From Ophiosphaerella korrae (lineage: Eukaryota; Ascomycota; Dothideomycetes; Pleosporales; Phaeosphaeriaceae), in NCBI GenBank assembly GCA_028456385.1, contig JALNQF010000084.1, positions 1-64,000 of the forward strand: DNA of 64,000 nt. Reading direction: 5' to 3'. The notes below the pieces were generated by a model. It saw only the letters and a program-made list of their open reading frames with translations, was not told the origin of the DNA and did not search any database. Of this stretch, positions 36,190 through 47,311 are shown one piece after another; position 1 is the first letter of the stretch, and each line of letters opens with the position of its first letter. A program made the translations under genes and the position numbers.

Positions 36190-36721
36190 ATGTCTACTCT
36201 CGCCTCTACTCCCCCCCACATGGGCAAGACGCCTGCTACAATGGTAAGTCACCGACCGAGCCATTGACCCTAATGTGGGCACTGAAGGGCAGAGGCGGGG
36301 AGGAACGAGGTATGAACGAGGGCTGATCAAAGTGATAGAGCATGCGACAGCCCTACCAGGCTTATCGGAGTAAATTCGGTCCACAGTATGTATCGCCATG
36401 CTTCACTGAGTCTTGTCGCGGGCGAGTAACGCTGACGACACTCGCAGATACACCATCGCAAGAAACTACCATGGCATCACCGCTCGAACTCTCGCCAAGG
36501 CGTACGTCACTCCCACCGCACACATCAACCTCACCTTGCAAGCTCGCCGACTAACTTGTCCCAGCGGAGTCCTCGCAGGTGGATTCGGAGGTGTGGCCGG
36601 CTTCTTTGCCCTCTTCTTCTTCGCCGAGGTACCGCGTGTACGAGAGGATATCATGAAGAAGGTGCCCATTCTCGGCAATTATTTCCATGTTGAGATTGCG
36701 CCAGAGGACAACCCCTTCTAG
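36190..36721 (+). CDS. QCR10: Cytochrome bc1 complex subunit 10 (Qcr10)
   Basis: Four exons (36190-36243, 36339-36385, 36448-36501, 36565-36721) give 103 residues. Qcr10 is a small single-helix subunit of respiratory complex III in the inner mitochondrial membrane. The family is recognised by the C-terminal half: a glycine-rich membrane helix (GVLAGGFGGVAGFFALFFF) followed by EVPRVREDIMKKVPILGNYF and the final EDNPF. The N-terminal half (QPYQAYRSKFGPQYTIARNY) faces the matrix side in relatives. All three introns are GT-AG with in-frame joins; exons 2 and 3 are only 47 and 54 bp. The start ATG is the first in frame. Convergent with PUP2, 192 bp apart. Confidence 0.85.
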
Positions 36722-36913
36722 AGGAATACAAGGGATTTGTGGTGTACACTGTACAATAGGGAGCGTGCAAGCGAGTAGCAATAGACCATCTGATCTCGAC
36801 CAGGAAACTTGGGTCATTGTGCATTGCTTTCATTGTGTTATAGCTTGTGTGAGGCGCTCTAACATGAATTGGCATGTTCCTATTCGTGATGGTTCATACG
36901 TTCATACGACCAT

Positions 36914-37927
36914 CTAATTGGTTGGCAGCCTTCCAACCACCTCCTCCATGTCGGCATCTGTGTAGATTCTGAAGCCCTTGTCCTTGGTCACGCTCGCCAG
37001 CTGCACGTTCTTGCTATCCAACTTCTCCTCCATGACCTGCTTCAGCGTTTTAAGCACCAGCACCTCAGCCTCCGGCAGAGTGAGCGACTTGTGGAACTCG
37101 TTCTGCAGCTCTGCTTGCGCACCCTCGGAGCCAGAGCCAATAGCTTTGGCATCGTAGCGGTAAAATGTACCGGAGGGTTCGGCGTGGTACCTATGTCTCT
37201 CATGTCAGACCCGAGTCGAAGAATCGAGCAGCGGTGGTGTCAACGTACAGACTTGGCCCGTCTTCATCGTAGCCTGCAATCAGCAACGCTACACCAAATG
37301 GTCGACTCATGATGCTCGCCTCTCCCTCGGCACCTTCGCCAAACCGCAGCGCCAAATCACATATCGCTTGCGTGCAGCTCTCGACTCTCAACGGCTCGTT
37401 GTAATTAAAGGCATGATTCTGGCTCTCGACACGAGCATGCTCTACCATGCTTCGCGCATCAGCTTGCAGACCCGACATGGCGCATCCAATGTGTCTGTCG
37501 ATCTCCACAATTTTTTCTACGGAGCTGGTCTCGAGGAGAGTAGACGTCACCCGTTTCTCCACGCCGAGGATTACGCCTTCGCCTGTCGCAACCTGCGTAT
37601 CCATGTAAGCATATTGAGGGTGTTTGTGAGCTTCATGGGAAGGATGAGCATACGCCTATTGCTGTCGAGCCGAGCTTAATAGCTTCTAGAGAGTATTCAA
37701 CTTGGAAGAGACGGCCCTCAGGCGAGAAGGTGCTGGGTGCATGTGAGCTCCAGGATCAGGTGGGCATGCAGAGGGGCTGCTACTGACTTGATGCCGCGAT
37801 CTGGAACAGCTGTTAGCACATGTCCAGCCACAAGGTCGTCGGGAGTGGCTTACCATACTCGCTTCGTGCTATGAACTGCAAACATTAGCATCAAGAGCTC
37901 TAGCGGGGGTTGGGGCATGCAAACCAT
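36914..37927 (-). CDS. PUP2: 20S proteasome subunit alpha type-5
   Basis: Six coding exons on the minus strand (37925-37927, 37854-37875, 37788-37800, 37654-37732, 37249-37592, 36914-37190) encode 245 residues. It is the alpha5 ring subunit of the 20S proteasome core. The alpha-type N-terminal signature is clear after joining: FIARSEYDRGINTFSPEGR, then [19 protein letters not shown]. Subunit-specific stretches follow ([71 protein letters not shown]). The C-terminal exon has [11 protein letters not shown] and an acidic end. The first coding exon is only the ATG and the third only 13 nt; each join restores the frame with GT-AG introns. The initiator context CCACCATGG is strong. Confidence 0.93.
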
Positions 37928-38196
37928 GGTGGAAAGTAGTGGTATGGGAGAGGAGACCCGGATTTAGAGTATAGGATTGAAAGCAGCAGGGAGGTACAGG
38001 GTGTGTAAGAGAGTAATTTTCGGCGAGCGTTGACTTGCTTGGGCGAGCTTGAGCTCAAGGCAACATGGGCCGCGAACGCGAAGGTAGCTTGATGCCAAGA
38101 CATGCCGCTTAGACCTCTGGATGATGCAGCTTCGTTTGATCTCGACTCCGAAGTACCTGTACATTCTACCACCCTAATAGTAATTACCTACTACAT

Positions 38197-40113
38197 TTAC
38201 ACCGCACTTTCTCCCTCTTGCTTAGCCGCCTTCTTGCCATCAATCTCCTCGCGCCATGCCTTCCCGTACTCTGCAACCAAAAACGTTCCTCCTGCACCTA
38301 AAACCAAAAACAGTGCACTGATACTCGAAAACCATCCCACCCCAATTGCTCTCACTGCGGGCAGACAGACCGCAGATCCACCTGCTGCAAACATGTACCG
38401 CATGAAATAATTACCCGCTAAGCCTCATCATCAGTCTGTGTACTGAACCTGGGACTTGAGAACGGCGACTTACCCACAACCTCCGCACTTCTCGATTGCA
38501 TGACGTCCAAACAGTACGTATTCAAGCTCGGAAAACAGAACAGCTGTGCAACACCTTGCAGAAACATCATGAGCACAGGCAGTGCTACACCGCCTACTCT
38601 CTTCTCAACGCTCCATCCGTAGATCAACATACAGGCCGGTATAACGCCGCCTAAGAAAAGCAGGCAGCTCCTTAGTCGATCTTCCGGGACTCGCGTCCCG
38701 CGTTTCTTGAGGTACTTTTTAACAACGTGATCAGCAAAACGGCCGCCAAAAAAGGTGCCCACTAGGTATCCGCAACCAGGTGCAATGTAAAAGAGTCCAG
38801 ATTGCAGCGGCGTTGTCAGGTTGAAGCGAGGGTTGAGAACATAACGAATAGGTGTGAGGAGCGAGTACATATTCCACACCAAGGATGAGGATGAGAGGGC
38901 CTGTAGTGCATCGTTAAATTGCAATTGATGAACAAAGGAGACGTTAAGGGACGTACAACAAGCAGCAAGTTCGGATAGCGGTACAAACCAATGACCCGAA
39001 AGGGATTTAGCCACCTCCACATCTGAGCTGCTTTCTTTCTCGCTGGAAGCCCTTCTAATTCCTTGGCCCGTTTTTCATGGATCGTTTCAGGCTGTAAAAA
39101 AATGCAACAGAGTGTGGCGGCTCCGGCTAGTGCTGTTTGGAGCCAGAAGATGTCACGCCAGGTGCGGAAGGTGACAATGATGCCACCAATAAATGGACCT
39201 GATTTCGTTAAGAGTGTTGCGACACAGAGTGTAGGTGTTTACCTAATGCAGGTCCAATGAGAGTGCCACTCAAGAACCAGCCTGTTAATGTTAGCTCAGT
39301 ATGGCGATATGCACCCTTATGGATATTTACCGAGTGCAGTTGCACGTTCAGTCTGTGGAGAAGTTAGCGGTGAAACTGTTGTAAACGAGCAATTCTTTCT
39401 CTCAAACAGCAGCAAATTGGATTTGTGCACAATGCTAGGGCATGACCTACAGGCTTGTATATATCTCCAATGACTGCGCTACCAAGAACAAGAAAGGAAG
39501 TTCCTTGGAAAGCCGTAAAAATGCGGAAGATGAAAAAGGACGCCAAATTCGGCGCTAGAGCCGTCCCTATGCTGAACGCAGTAAACAGTGTAGCACTTGC
39601 TACGGATACCTAGATAGATCCAATTAGTCTCTGTCTCAAAGGTTATTGGAAGCTTTCAGCAATTATGATCCTATAATGCTGTAATTTAATGCGTACCCAT
39701 TTTCTGCCGTAGATATTCCCGTATGGTCCATAAAAACATGGGCTAAACCCCATGAACAGCATGTAGAGTGCATTGGACACGTTGATGATGGAGCCATCTG
39801 TGTCGTAGGTGGCTGCTACTTCAGGAACAGCAGATAAAACCGTGGTTGAAGAAATTGGAGCAAGAAAGCTGCAAAATGATACGACCACTACGATAATGGT
39901 CTTCCGGCGTTCTGAGAAGCGGTTGTAGATCTCGTCCAAGTCGCCAGTAACAATGTAACTGACATCGGCCATGTCATGGTGACTGATACTGGAGGCAGTA
40001 CGCTGTAGCTCTAGTCTGCCATTTTCGGGAATGATAGAGGCGTATTGCTTTTCGGGCTCAACGGTCTGAGGACCGGTGAGTACATTTGGAGCTGCTGTAC
40101 TCGAAGACGCCAT
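38197..40113 (-). CDS. MFS drug:H+ antiporter, DHA1 type
   Basis: Seven exons (40113-39697, 39609-39451, 39352-39331, 39281-39243, 39198-38957, 38900-38474, 38417-38197) encode 508 residues. The sequence reads as a 12-helix major facilitator: a 75-residue cytosolic start, helix 1 (TIIVVVVSFCSFLAPIS), a loop 2-3 signature near GNIYGRKW, TERATALGWFLSGTLIGPALGPFIGG across helices 4-5 (the proline/glycine-rich antiporter signature), a long basic central loop (KRAKELEGLPARKK) and six more helices. It is most like fungal DHA1 multidrug or metabolite exporters; the substrate is unknown. Exons 3 and 4 are very small (22 and 39 bp) but their joins keep the conserved helix. First of three same-strand MFS genes. 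Confidence 0.85.
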
Positions 40114-40798
40114 GATGTGAGTTCATATAGGTATATATCGAGCAGAAACACTGAATGAAGAAAGCCGCAGCTGGAGCGGAAAAGGCCGTGGATATGAGAC
40201 GGAATTGACAAGCATGCAAGTACATGGCAGATATATCTGAGGCCAGCCACGCAACGAACGGAAAAAGGAAATGGGTAATTCAAGAGGTCGAGGATAGTGG
40301 CACTTGCGTACTTAACGAGGTCTGTGCCAGTGCCCTAGCGCTGTTAGCAACGACATTGTGGTTGTGCTTTTCCGTGCCCAAGTGAATATTTTGCCATGCT
40401 GATACGGCTGTGATATCCGAACGGCGGAATGGTGCGACAAGGATATCGGCATTTTCTTGCTAGCTCGGTAGTCGGGAGGAAAGCCGGTTGCATGACTTGT
40501 TGCGATCTAATAAAGAATTGGCAAGTGTGGCAGTTTGATGCAAGTAGAGAATGTCCGGAAATAAAGGCGCCTCTCCTAGGCAGGTGATTCACGTAGGGAG
40601 ATAGATGGAATGAAGAGCCGAACAGGCCGAATGTACATGTATTCATTGAGTGACGTAGCGTCCTCAGTTCCTTCCCATGGAAAATATCATAAAGGCCATG
40701 AGCAATGCCTTGTGCCTCATGTGATGAATCTATCCCAGAACAAATGCCCTAAACGCCAACCATGCAGCCATGTGCTAGACATGGAAAATGCAGACAAG
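40114..40798. promoter_or_regulatory. Region upstream of DHA1 transporter
   Basis: The 685 bp contain the promoter of the DHA1 gene and the 3' end of the next minus-strand gene. No recognised site or additional gene. Confidence 0.45.
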
Positions 40799-41248
40799 CT
40801 ATATGCTAAGCTTATCTAAGCTCAAGCGATCTGCACTTCTTTGCTTCTTCACCATGCCCAGCTTGTAGAAGCGCTCTTCACCAGTGGCGGTCCTCCCGCC
40901 GATATACCACTTCTCGGCGCCCATGGCTTCGTGAAAGCCTTCGGACGAGCTGTCTGATCCTCTCCTACTTCGTTGCGAGGCGCCCGGGATGGGGAAGGCT
41001 TTTGCTGTGGGCGATGTGGATCGGTGGTAGGGTGGTGTGTGTTGTCTGGTGGGCTGGAAGTGATTTGTTGCCTGTACTGAGGCTGGTCCAGCGGCGGATG
41101 AGGGCGACGGGGCCTTTGTGGTGATTGTGCGTGCAGTCGAGGATGATGTGTCTCTAGCTGGGGCTTGCGACCCGGCGGCCTTCTGGAGAGAAGGCTGGGC
41201 GCGGAAGGCAGCGAGGAAGCCGCCAAAAAAGGGGCGGTTGGTAGTCAT
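40799..41248 (-). CDS. Small conserved fungal protein, unknown function
   Basis: A single frame of 149 residues from Met at 41,248; an upstream in-frame ATG (41,290) would add 14 residues that look like leader sequence. The N-terminus (NRPFFGGFLAAFRAQPS) could be an amphipathic helix. The middle is Ser/Thr/Pro-rich and disordered. The C-terminus is compact and looks conserved (SEGFHEAMGAEKWYIGGR, then ERFYKLGMVKKQRSADRLS). The RRGSDSSSE and RQRSADRLSLDKLS patterns resemble basic phosphorylation sites. I do not assign a function. The reasons to call it a gene are the ordered C-terminal block, the long frame and its clean separation from its neighbours. Confidence 0.6.
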   Translation of the reverse strand: MTTNRPFFGGFLAAFRAQPSLQKAAGSQAPARDTSSSTARTITTKAPSPSSAAGPASVQATNHFQPTRQHTPPYHRSTSPTAKAFPIPGASQRSRRGSDSSSEGFHEAMGAEKWYIGGRTATGEERFYKLGMVKKQRSADRLSLDKLSI

Positions 41249-42809
41249 ACTGTCGACAACGATCGCCGGCCAGTGTGGGTGTGACGTCAAAACGGCGAAA
41301 GAGGGGAAAGACAGCCAACTTTATATCGCTTGATGTGACGATGATTTCGCGCGCACCTGATTCGTCTCCCCGGATAGCTCCGATAAGTGGCCGAGCCCTA
41401 CCGAAGAGAGCGTGTGCAGGCCTTCAATCACCGCGTCAGAGTATCCACTATTCGACGGTTTAACTATTCGACTGTTCCGCTATTCGAATCTACCCCGTGT
41501 GCACATCTACTGCAGCGTCTCGTTCCGCAATGGGGTGCAGCCTGCACGATGCGCTCATATACGCAGTGTCCATCTACCTGGTCTTTGGAATCCACCGCCC
41601 CTCGTTGGCTCCTTCACCGTCATGTGACACACCATCTGTGCACGGACCCACCACACATCAGCCACAGTACAGCCCTTTCTCTACAGCCAAGTCGATCTCT
41701 CCATCCGCCTGGGTGGCAGACTGTCACACATTGGCGGGTTTTGTATGAACATTTCAAAACACCAACAACTTGCCGGTTATGTAGAGCAAATATGTCTGGG
41801 ACCGTCTTCTGATAGAGGTGTCCAGGAAGGCCAGCGTTGGCTGCCACAAGACAACCACTTCGACGGCAGCGCCTTCGTTCACACTGCTTTGGCAGCGCTA
41901 GATAATGGCGGCTTCTCGTCTAAAGGAGACTACCTTCGGGACGCTCTTGAGATGCGAGAGCACGGCGACATGCTGCGCTGCTCATCATGGTGCTCCCAGG
42001 TCTGCGAATGCTCCACATTAGAAACCCTACTTGGTCTACATTTGATCATCTACACTCCACTCTTAATAGCCTAAATCTAAACCCAGGCTCTCACATCGCT
42101 CCACTTCCAATAATCTTGTAGATCGTTTTGTACAGCGCCTTTCCAACACCCACGCCGTCATCTGCAATGTTGACTCATTGATGCATCATTGAGCTGGTTC
42201 GACAGGCACGTAGCAGATTATGCGCAAAAATGCCACTACAAGTCGATCCACGGATTTCTTCTCTACCCTATGATACTGCGTAAGAATGAACAGAAAAATT
42301 GTAACCTGGCCAAAGAAGCTGCAGTCTATGGTTCTTAGCGTGATAGGAAAGACCACGAGGAGGTTCTCCATCGAAGAAGTTGGGCTGATGTCCCATTGAG
42401 CTTGGCAAGTTAGTACCATTCACATGCGCTGCGAAATCACTAGGTTAGGTTGTGTTGGTAATTAAGGTCATCTATGTCTAGAAGCAGTTGGATCTGGTAA
42501 TATAGGTAAGTTGATAGGGCACAACTCATGGCGTTTGTGACAATTATCTTGTACCATAGCATTAGGTACATCTGCTGGCTGAGGTCAGTTAGAACAGACC
42601 ACCCCATTTTGGTCTCACAAAGTATAAACATTTGAATACATACCAGGATCTATTTTCATTGGAAAGAGTTTAGTATTAAATAAGACATTGCTGTAAATAA
42701 AGTGTAATGTGTAAAAGCAACTTCAAGGAGCATAGACTTGTCACTTTATCAACAAAGCGTTATTGAATATATGATGTAAACCAAAGCTACACAACTACCA
42801 AGTTCCTGT
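41249..42809. other. Intergenic region, no gene seen
   Basis: About 1.56 kb. The left part is the promoter of the small conserved gene and includes CTATTCGA words repeated at about 41,449-41,490. The right part (42,420-42,800) is mildly AT-rich and downstream of the sugar transporter. Short frames lack recognisable domains. Confidence 0.5.
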
Positions 42810-44619
42810 TCATGCAATTTTAGTCCCCGATATTGACTCGGACCTCTGGACTGCATCTGTCACCTTCTCTTCATATCTCCCAAATACAGCAGTTCCTTCA
42901 ACGTTCGTTTCCTCAAACACATCTACCCGTGTCTTGGCAAACTTCCTTGCCGATACTTTCTTTTCGAACAGCAAATCAAGCTCTGCAAAACTGCGGTCTT
43001 TGGGCTCTGGCATCCTAAAAAATGTGTAAATGATACTCAAAAAGCAAGTCCCTGCCCAGAAAAAGCCGGCGAAATTGCCCCAGTTCCATGCACCTGGGTT
43101 GAGCATGTATGGTGTGAGAACAGAGGTGATGATGCCGATGACGTTATATAAGTTACGACCGAGCACAACCGTTTTGATCTGCAGGCGGCGGGACGAGAGC
43201 TCGGCGACAAGAGAGTAACAAACCGTGCCAACTGTCAACTGATAGAACATGGCCCATACAATCATCATGGCTCCAGTTGCCATAGCTCTTTCTTGGCGCT
43301 GAGAGTTAGGACCCAGTCCAAGGAAACCCATGACGAACAACATAGCACAAAGACCACAGAGACCGCCCAGATACAGTGTTCGTCGTCCAAAGCCCATTTT
43401 CATCAGATACCATGCACCAAATACACCAGCCATATTAATTCCGTACTGTCCCATGGCAAAATCGTACGATGTGGACTCTGGGAGGCCGGCTTGTTGTAGA
43501 AAGTAACTGGAATATCCGGAGAAGGCATTGCCGCTTAAATTCTGAATCGCCCATGCCATACATACAATTTCTGTGCGGCGCAAATCAATGCCTTTAAAAC
43601 AGTCGAGATACGATGCGCCCCGGGTCAATTTCTCCTCAAGAGCCGTAGTATGCACCATCATGGCCACGGTTTCATCGGCATCGAAATCTGTTTCGCGATT
43701 CAAGCTTGTCAGACGGAGGAGAGACTTCTTTGCATCTTCCAGTCTGCCTTTTCGAACCAGCCACCACGGAGACTCTGGAGCCAGAAAAACACCTATCATA
43801 AGAGGAACAGGCCACATCCACTGAAGCGCATAGGGTATACGATAAGACCACTCATCGTCTCGATCAAGCATAGAGCGAATCACGCCAATGCCGATGAGTT
43901 GTCCAAGGCCCCAACAAAAGTTGACATAGGTTGTTACTGGTTCCTGTCAGCACATGGTGAGTTGAAAGGGTCAAGGCTCACTTACAATATCCGCGCAACG
44001 CAACCGGGCACACCTCACTGGCATAGGTAATGGTCAGAGTCTGAAAAACTCCCCAGGGGATACCACACAGGATCTCTGCAACCAGAAGATGCACCACTGT
44101 CTGTGCTGTGAAGAAGATTGCCGTAAAGGCAATGATGAGCAACAGACATGCCATGACCGTGTAGCGATACCCGATGGCCTCACTGACCCAGCCGTTCAGG
44201 AACAAGCCAATAATTTCGCCGACAATAACACCGTTACTCAGCCCCGCTTGCCATGGTGCAGGGATTTCATAGGTGCCGTTCGGAAGCTGTTCTCCATACT
44301 TGCGCTTGAATTGAGGGAATCCAAAGAAGTTGTTCAATAAGCAGACATCATAACCTTCCATGACGATACATGTGCTTATCAAGACGGACCAGCCAATAGC
44401 CTTTGGATATAATTTGATACCCTGCAACAGGGTCATGTTGTGTTCTTTCTCTGTAGCCAGTCGCGCATCGTTGACAACACGATCTGCAGCCCGTTTGTGG
44501 ATGCCATCGTGGTCATGATCTGGAGGTGATGCCGAACTAGCCTTAATATCCTTCTCTTCTACCATGATCTGTCGTTGCTCGGGTCTCAACAAAGAAGTGG
44601 TGGATGGAGCCGTCGGCAA
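42810..44619 (-). CDS. MFS sugar transporter, alpha-glucoside (MAL) type
   Basis: Two exons (44619-43986 and 43936-42810) encode 586 residues; Met19 at 44,565 (MVEEKDIKAS) is an alternative start. The join restores ALRGYLTTYVNFCWGLGQ. It belongs to the sugar porter family: PESPWWLVRKGR after helix 6, GFGRRTLYLGG in the loop after helix 8, and a C-terminal FFRMPEPKDRSFAELDLLFE that resembles the PET/PETKG signature. The cytosolic N-terminus with HNMTLLQGIKLYPKAIGWS and the VMEGYDVCLLNNFFG region are typical of fungal maltose/alpha-glucoside proton symporters in the plasma membrane. The actual sugar is not known. The intron is 49 bp. It is the middle of three consecutive minus-strand MFS genes. 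Confidence 0.9.
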
Positions 44620-45014
44620 CAGATGAGTGACCGGTCGCCAGGCGGCCTTTAATAATCATAAAATTTTGCGGGGATGCTAGCAAGGAGGACCAGTAGCCTA
44701 GCGTCCAAGTCGCGTGCGTAGTGTGGAGCTTGAATCCCTGCAAGTCTCTATTGCCCGTCATTGGTTTATATGGTTCATGACCTTCCTATTCTGGACAAGA
44801 GTGGTGAAACCTCTGATCAACATCAGTCTGCCGAATGTTGTGCATATCTAACCGTTAGGTGCATATCCTGCCCAGCTTGTTCACAGTTATTCAACACCTA
44901 CGATGAGAAAGCATACATGCCCTGGAGAGCTTTGCCGAGGTTGAGATAGAAGTGCTATCGCCGAGCAAAGTCCGATCTTTTGCACCATCCGAGACCTTCA
45001 CTTCCTGCATGACT
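44620..45014. promoter_or_regulatory. Promoter of the sugar transporter
   Basis: The 395 bp between two minus-strand MFS genes hold the sugar-transporter promoter and the DHA2 gene 3' end. I found no clear Mal-activator or CreA site cluster by eye. Confidence 0.4.
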
Positions 45015-46800
45015 TCATTTTGCCTCGCGTCTTGCGCCTATGTCTCCTTTGTGGCCCTGCGTACCAATCTTCAAGAATGGGACGAACAAAGTACCGATAA
45101 AAGCGCATCCTGCTGCAAACCAAAAGACGGCCGCGTAAGGCTCTACAGCATTGTTCCCGTAGTACCCGGAAGTTGATGGCTTCTCTTCTACAGTACTGAA
45201 GATGGCGGTAGCGATACCATATCCAACTACGGTACATAGCCGTGCAAGAGTCTGAAGCAGCGAGCCTGCGATAGACTGCTTGTTCATTGGCATGGAGGAA
45301 AGGACATACATCTACAGACATAAGCTACGCAACACATCTGGAGCTTGGTACTCACATTTGCAACAATAAATTGGAAGTCGGCACCAATGACACACAAGCA
45401 TAACGCTGGAAATGTGAACGCCCAGTACGAGTCGCCAAACCGCTGGACTGCCGCAATGACAAAAGACAGCAAGTAGGCGGCAGCACCAACGACTACCAAA
45501 AGCTTGTTGGAAACTTTATGCTGCAGCAGAGCAGCAACGAGATTGGCTGTTAGCCCCACTACAACCATGGGTAGCATATGAACGCCCGTCTAATATTGTC
45601 AGCCGTTGATTATCATTCCACATGCTGCACTTACCATCAGCGCGGAGAATTTGAGCTCCAATTGGAAGTAAAGTGCAATCCAGAAAGAGAAGACAGGAAA
45701 CCCGAGAAAACCCATTGAAAGAATTGTCAGTAGCTGTAGCCGTGTCAGTTGATTTCATAAACCTGGAAGAGAATACGCACCAGAGAAAAGTCCCGGTCCT
45801 TGAAAATGTTCATATCAATCATTGAGTACGGGTACCACACCTCCCATACCACGAATGCAATAATCAAAATTATGCCAAGTACTAATAGTACAAGAACATA
45901 TGGTGTTCTCCAGCCCTGTGGCGCCCCGCTAGCAAGACTATTGATTGTTAGCAATCTTCTCTACAGGACGATCTGCACATACCTGATAGCAGCGCAAAAC
46001 ATTCCTATTCCCAGAATCGTCATAGCGGTGCCTGGGAGATCTAACCTCTTAATCATTTCATTGTTCAAGGTCTGTTTCGGTGTCGTATCGTTCGGTACTG
46101 TGAAACACGCGACAACGGTGGTGCAAAAATACACAATTGCCAACAAAAAGAAGCCTAACCTCCAACTAAATATTTGCGTGAATAGCCCAGCTATGATAGT
46201 TCCGAATACAAAACCAAGTGGGTTACCTGCAGAAAAGCAGCCGAAGACTTTGTTTTTGCGAGGACTCGGTTTTTCGTATATCATGCCCAGCATGCCTTGG
46301 GCAGGCGGGACTGCAGATGCAGACCAGATGCCCAAAACGCCACAGAGTATATCGAGTGTCATCCCAGACTGTGAGAAGCCTGCACCGAGACAGAAAACAC
46401 TGAAGAGAAACATTGAGCTTATGAAGATGCTCTTTCGTCCAAAAAGATCCGCAACACTACCAAAGAATAGCAAAAGGGCACCCGCTGTCAGTCTGATTGC
46501 TTTGGTGAGCTCATTTCGCGCTGCTTTAGACTTGAGCAATAGCACTTACGATGAGGCAGCATTCATCCATGTTATCTCAGCATTGGTCATGTGCAGTTCC
46601 CTCGCAGCAAAACTACTCATGACCGTAACACTACCGGTTAAGAAACTTGTCATGGCTACCGCCATCGTCACCGAAAGAACAAATAAGCATTCCTGTACTG
46701 TTGATTTGAAGCATTCTGGCCGGGCATTCGGATCCTGTTCGCTGATTGGTGGTGAGAGAGCGTTGCTATACTCGGCTTCCTTTTCCAGGTCGATTGCCAT
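45015..46800 (-). CDS. MFS transporter, DHA2 (Atr1-like) type
   Basis: Six exons (46800-46550, 46492-45983, 45937-45781, 45733-45635, 45589-45356, 45311-45015) encode 515 residues. The start of the domain has MTNAEITWMNAASSLTAGAL, then LLLFFGSVADLFGRKSIF, the MFS motif A of fungal 14-helix proton antiporters related to Atr1. Later features are FGCFSAGNPLGFVFGTIIAG, HMLPMVVVGLTANLVAALL and SSMPMNKQSIAGSLLQTLAR, all typical of this family. Relatives export toxic compounds, borate or secondary metabolites; the substrate here is unknown. All joins are in frame with GT-AG introns. No biosynthetic core enzyme lies nearby, so a role in a metabolite cluster is not supported. Confidence 0.87.
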
Positions 46801-47311
46801 GTCGATGAATCAAGAAGTTGGTCAACTGGTGCGATTGCTATTGAAAAGGTCGTGATGTTTGCATCGTAATATTTGACAACTTGGTGATTGTTCCGGATGA
46901 GTCTTGGAGACAAGCAAGGCGTTTTTTTTTACGAAATTGCTCAGTGCGGAATCTCTTCACATTCGCTCGCTTTACGGCCGAAATTGAGATCCGAAGTGCA
47001 AGGAGCCTCTATTTAGGCAGTTAACACAGACCTCGCGCTAGACCAGAAGAAAGGTGTATTGCTTTCTGACTTACTCGTTTGATACCTTGTCTAGACCCAC
47101 TGCGATTGTATTTGTAACATTCGGACCGGCTTGGAGCTGGTGGCTACCGAAGACTTGCCGGGCAGCCAGTCTTCAAACGCTTCGCCTAGATTAGCAGCGC
47201 AGTCATCGATTTCATGGAGTCAATACCATGTTTGTGATATTTGAGTAGCACGGTGAGCGCTAGTAGTAGCGCCGGTGAGGACGGGTGTCAAAAGAAGGAC
47301 ATAAAGTAGCT
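46801..47311. promoter_or_regulatory. Promoter of the DHA2 transporter
   Basis: The 511 bp contain the DHA2 promoter and the 3' end of the CYC2-like gene. An A-run (46,921-46,930 on the opposite strand) is present but no specific site was identified. Confidence 0.4.

Noticed and set aside
41745..42074. 109-codon plus-strand frame
   Set aside because: No recognisable family, and overlapping frames on the same strand are equally open.
44761..44990. Possible extra exon between the sugar and DHA2 transporters
   Set aside because: Both transporters are complete without it, and the frames show no transporter similarity.
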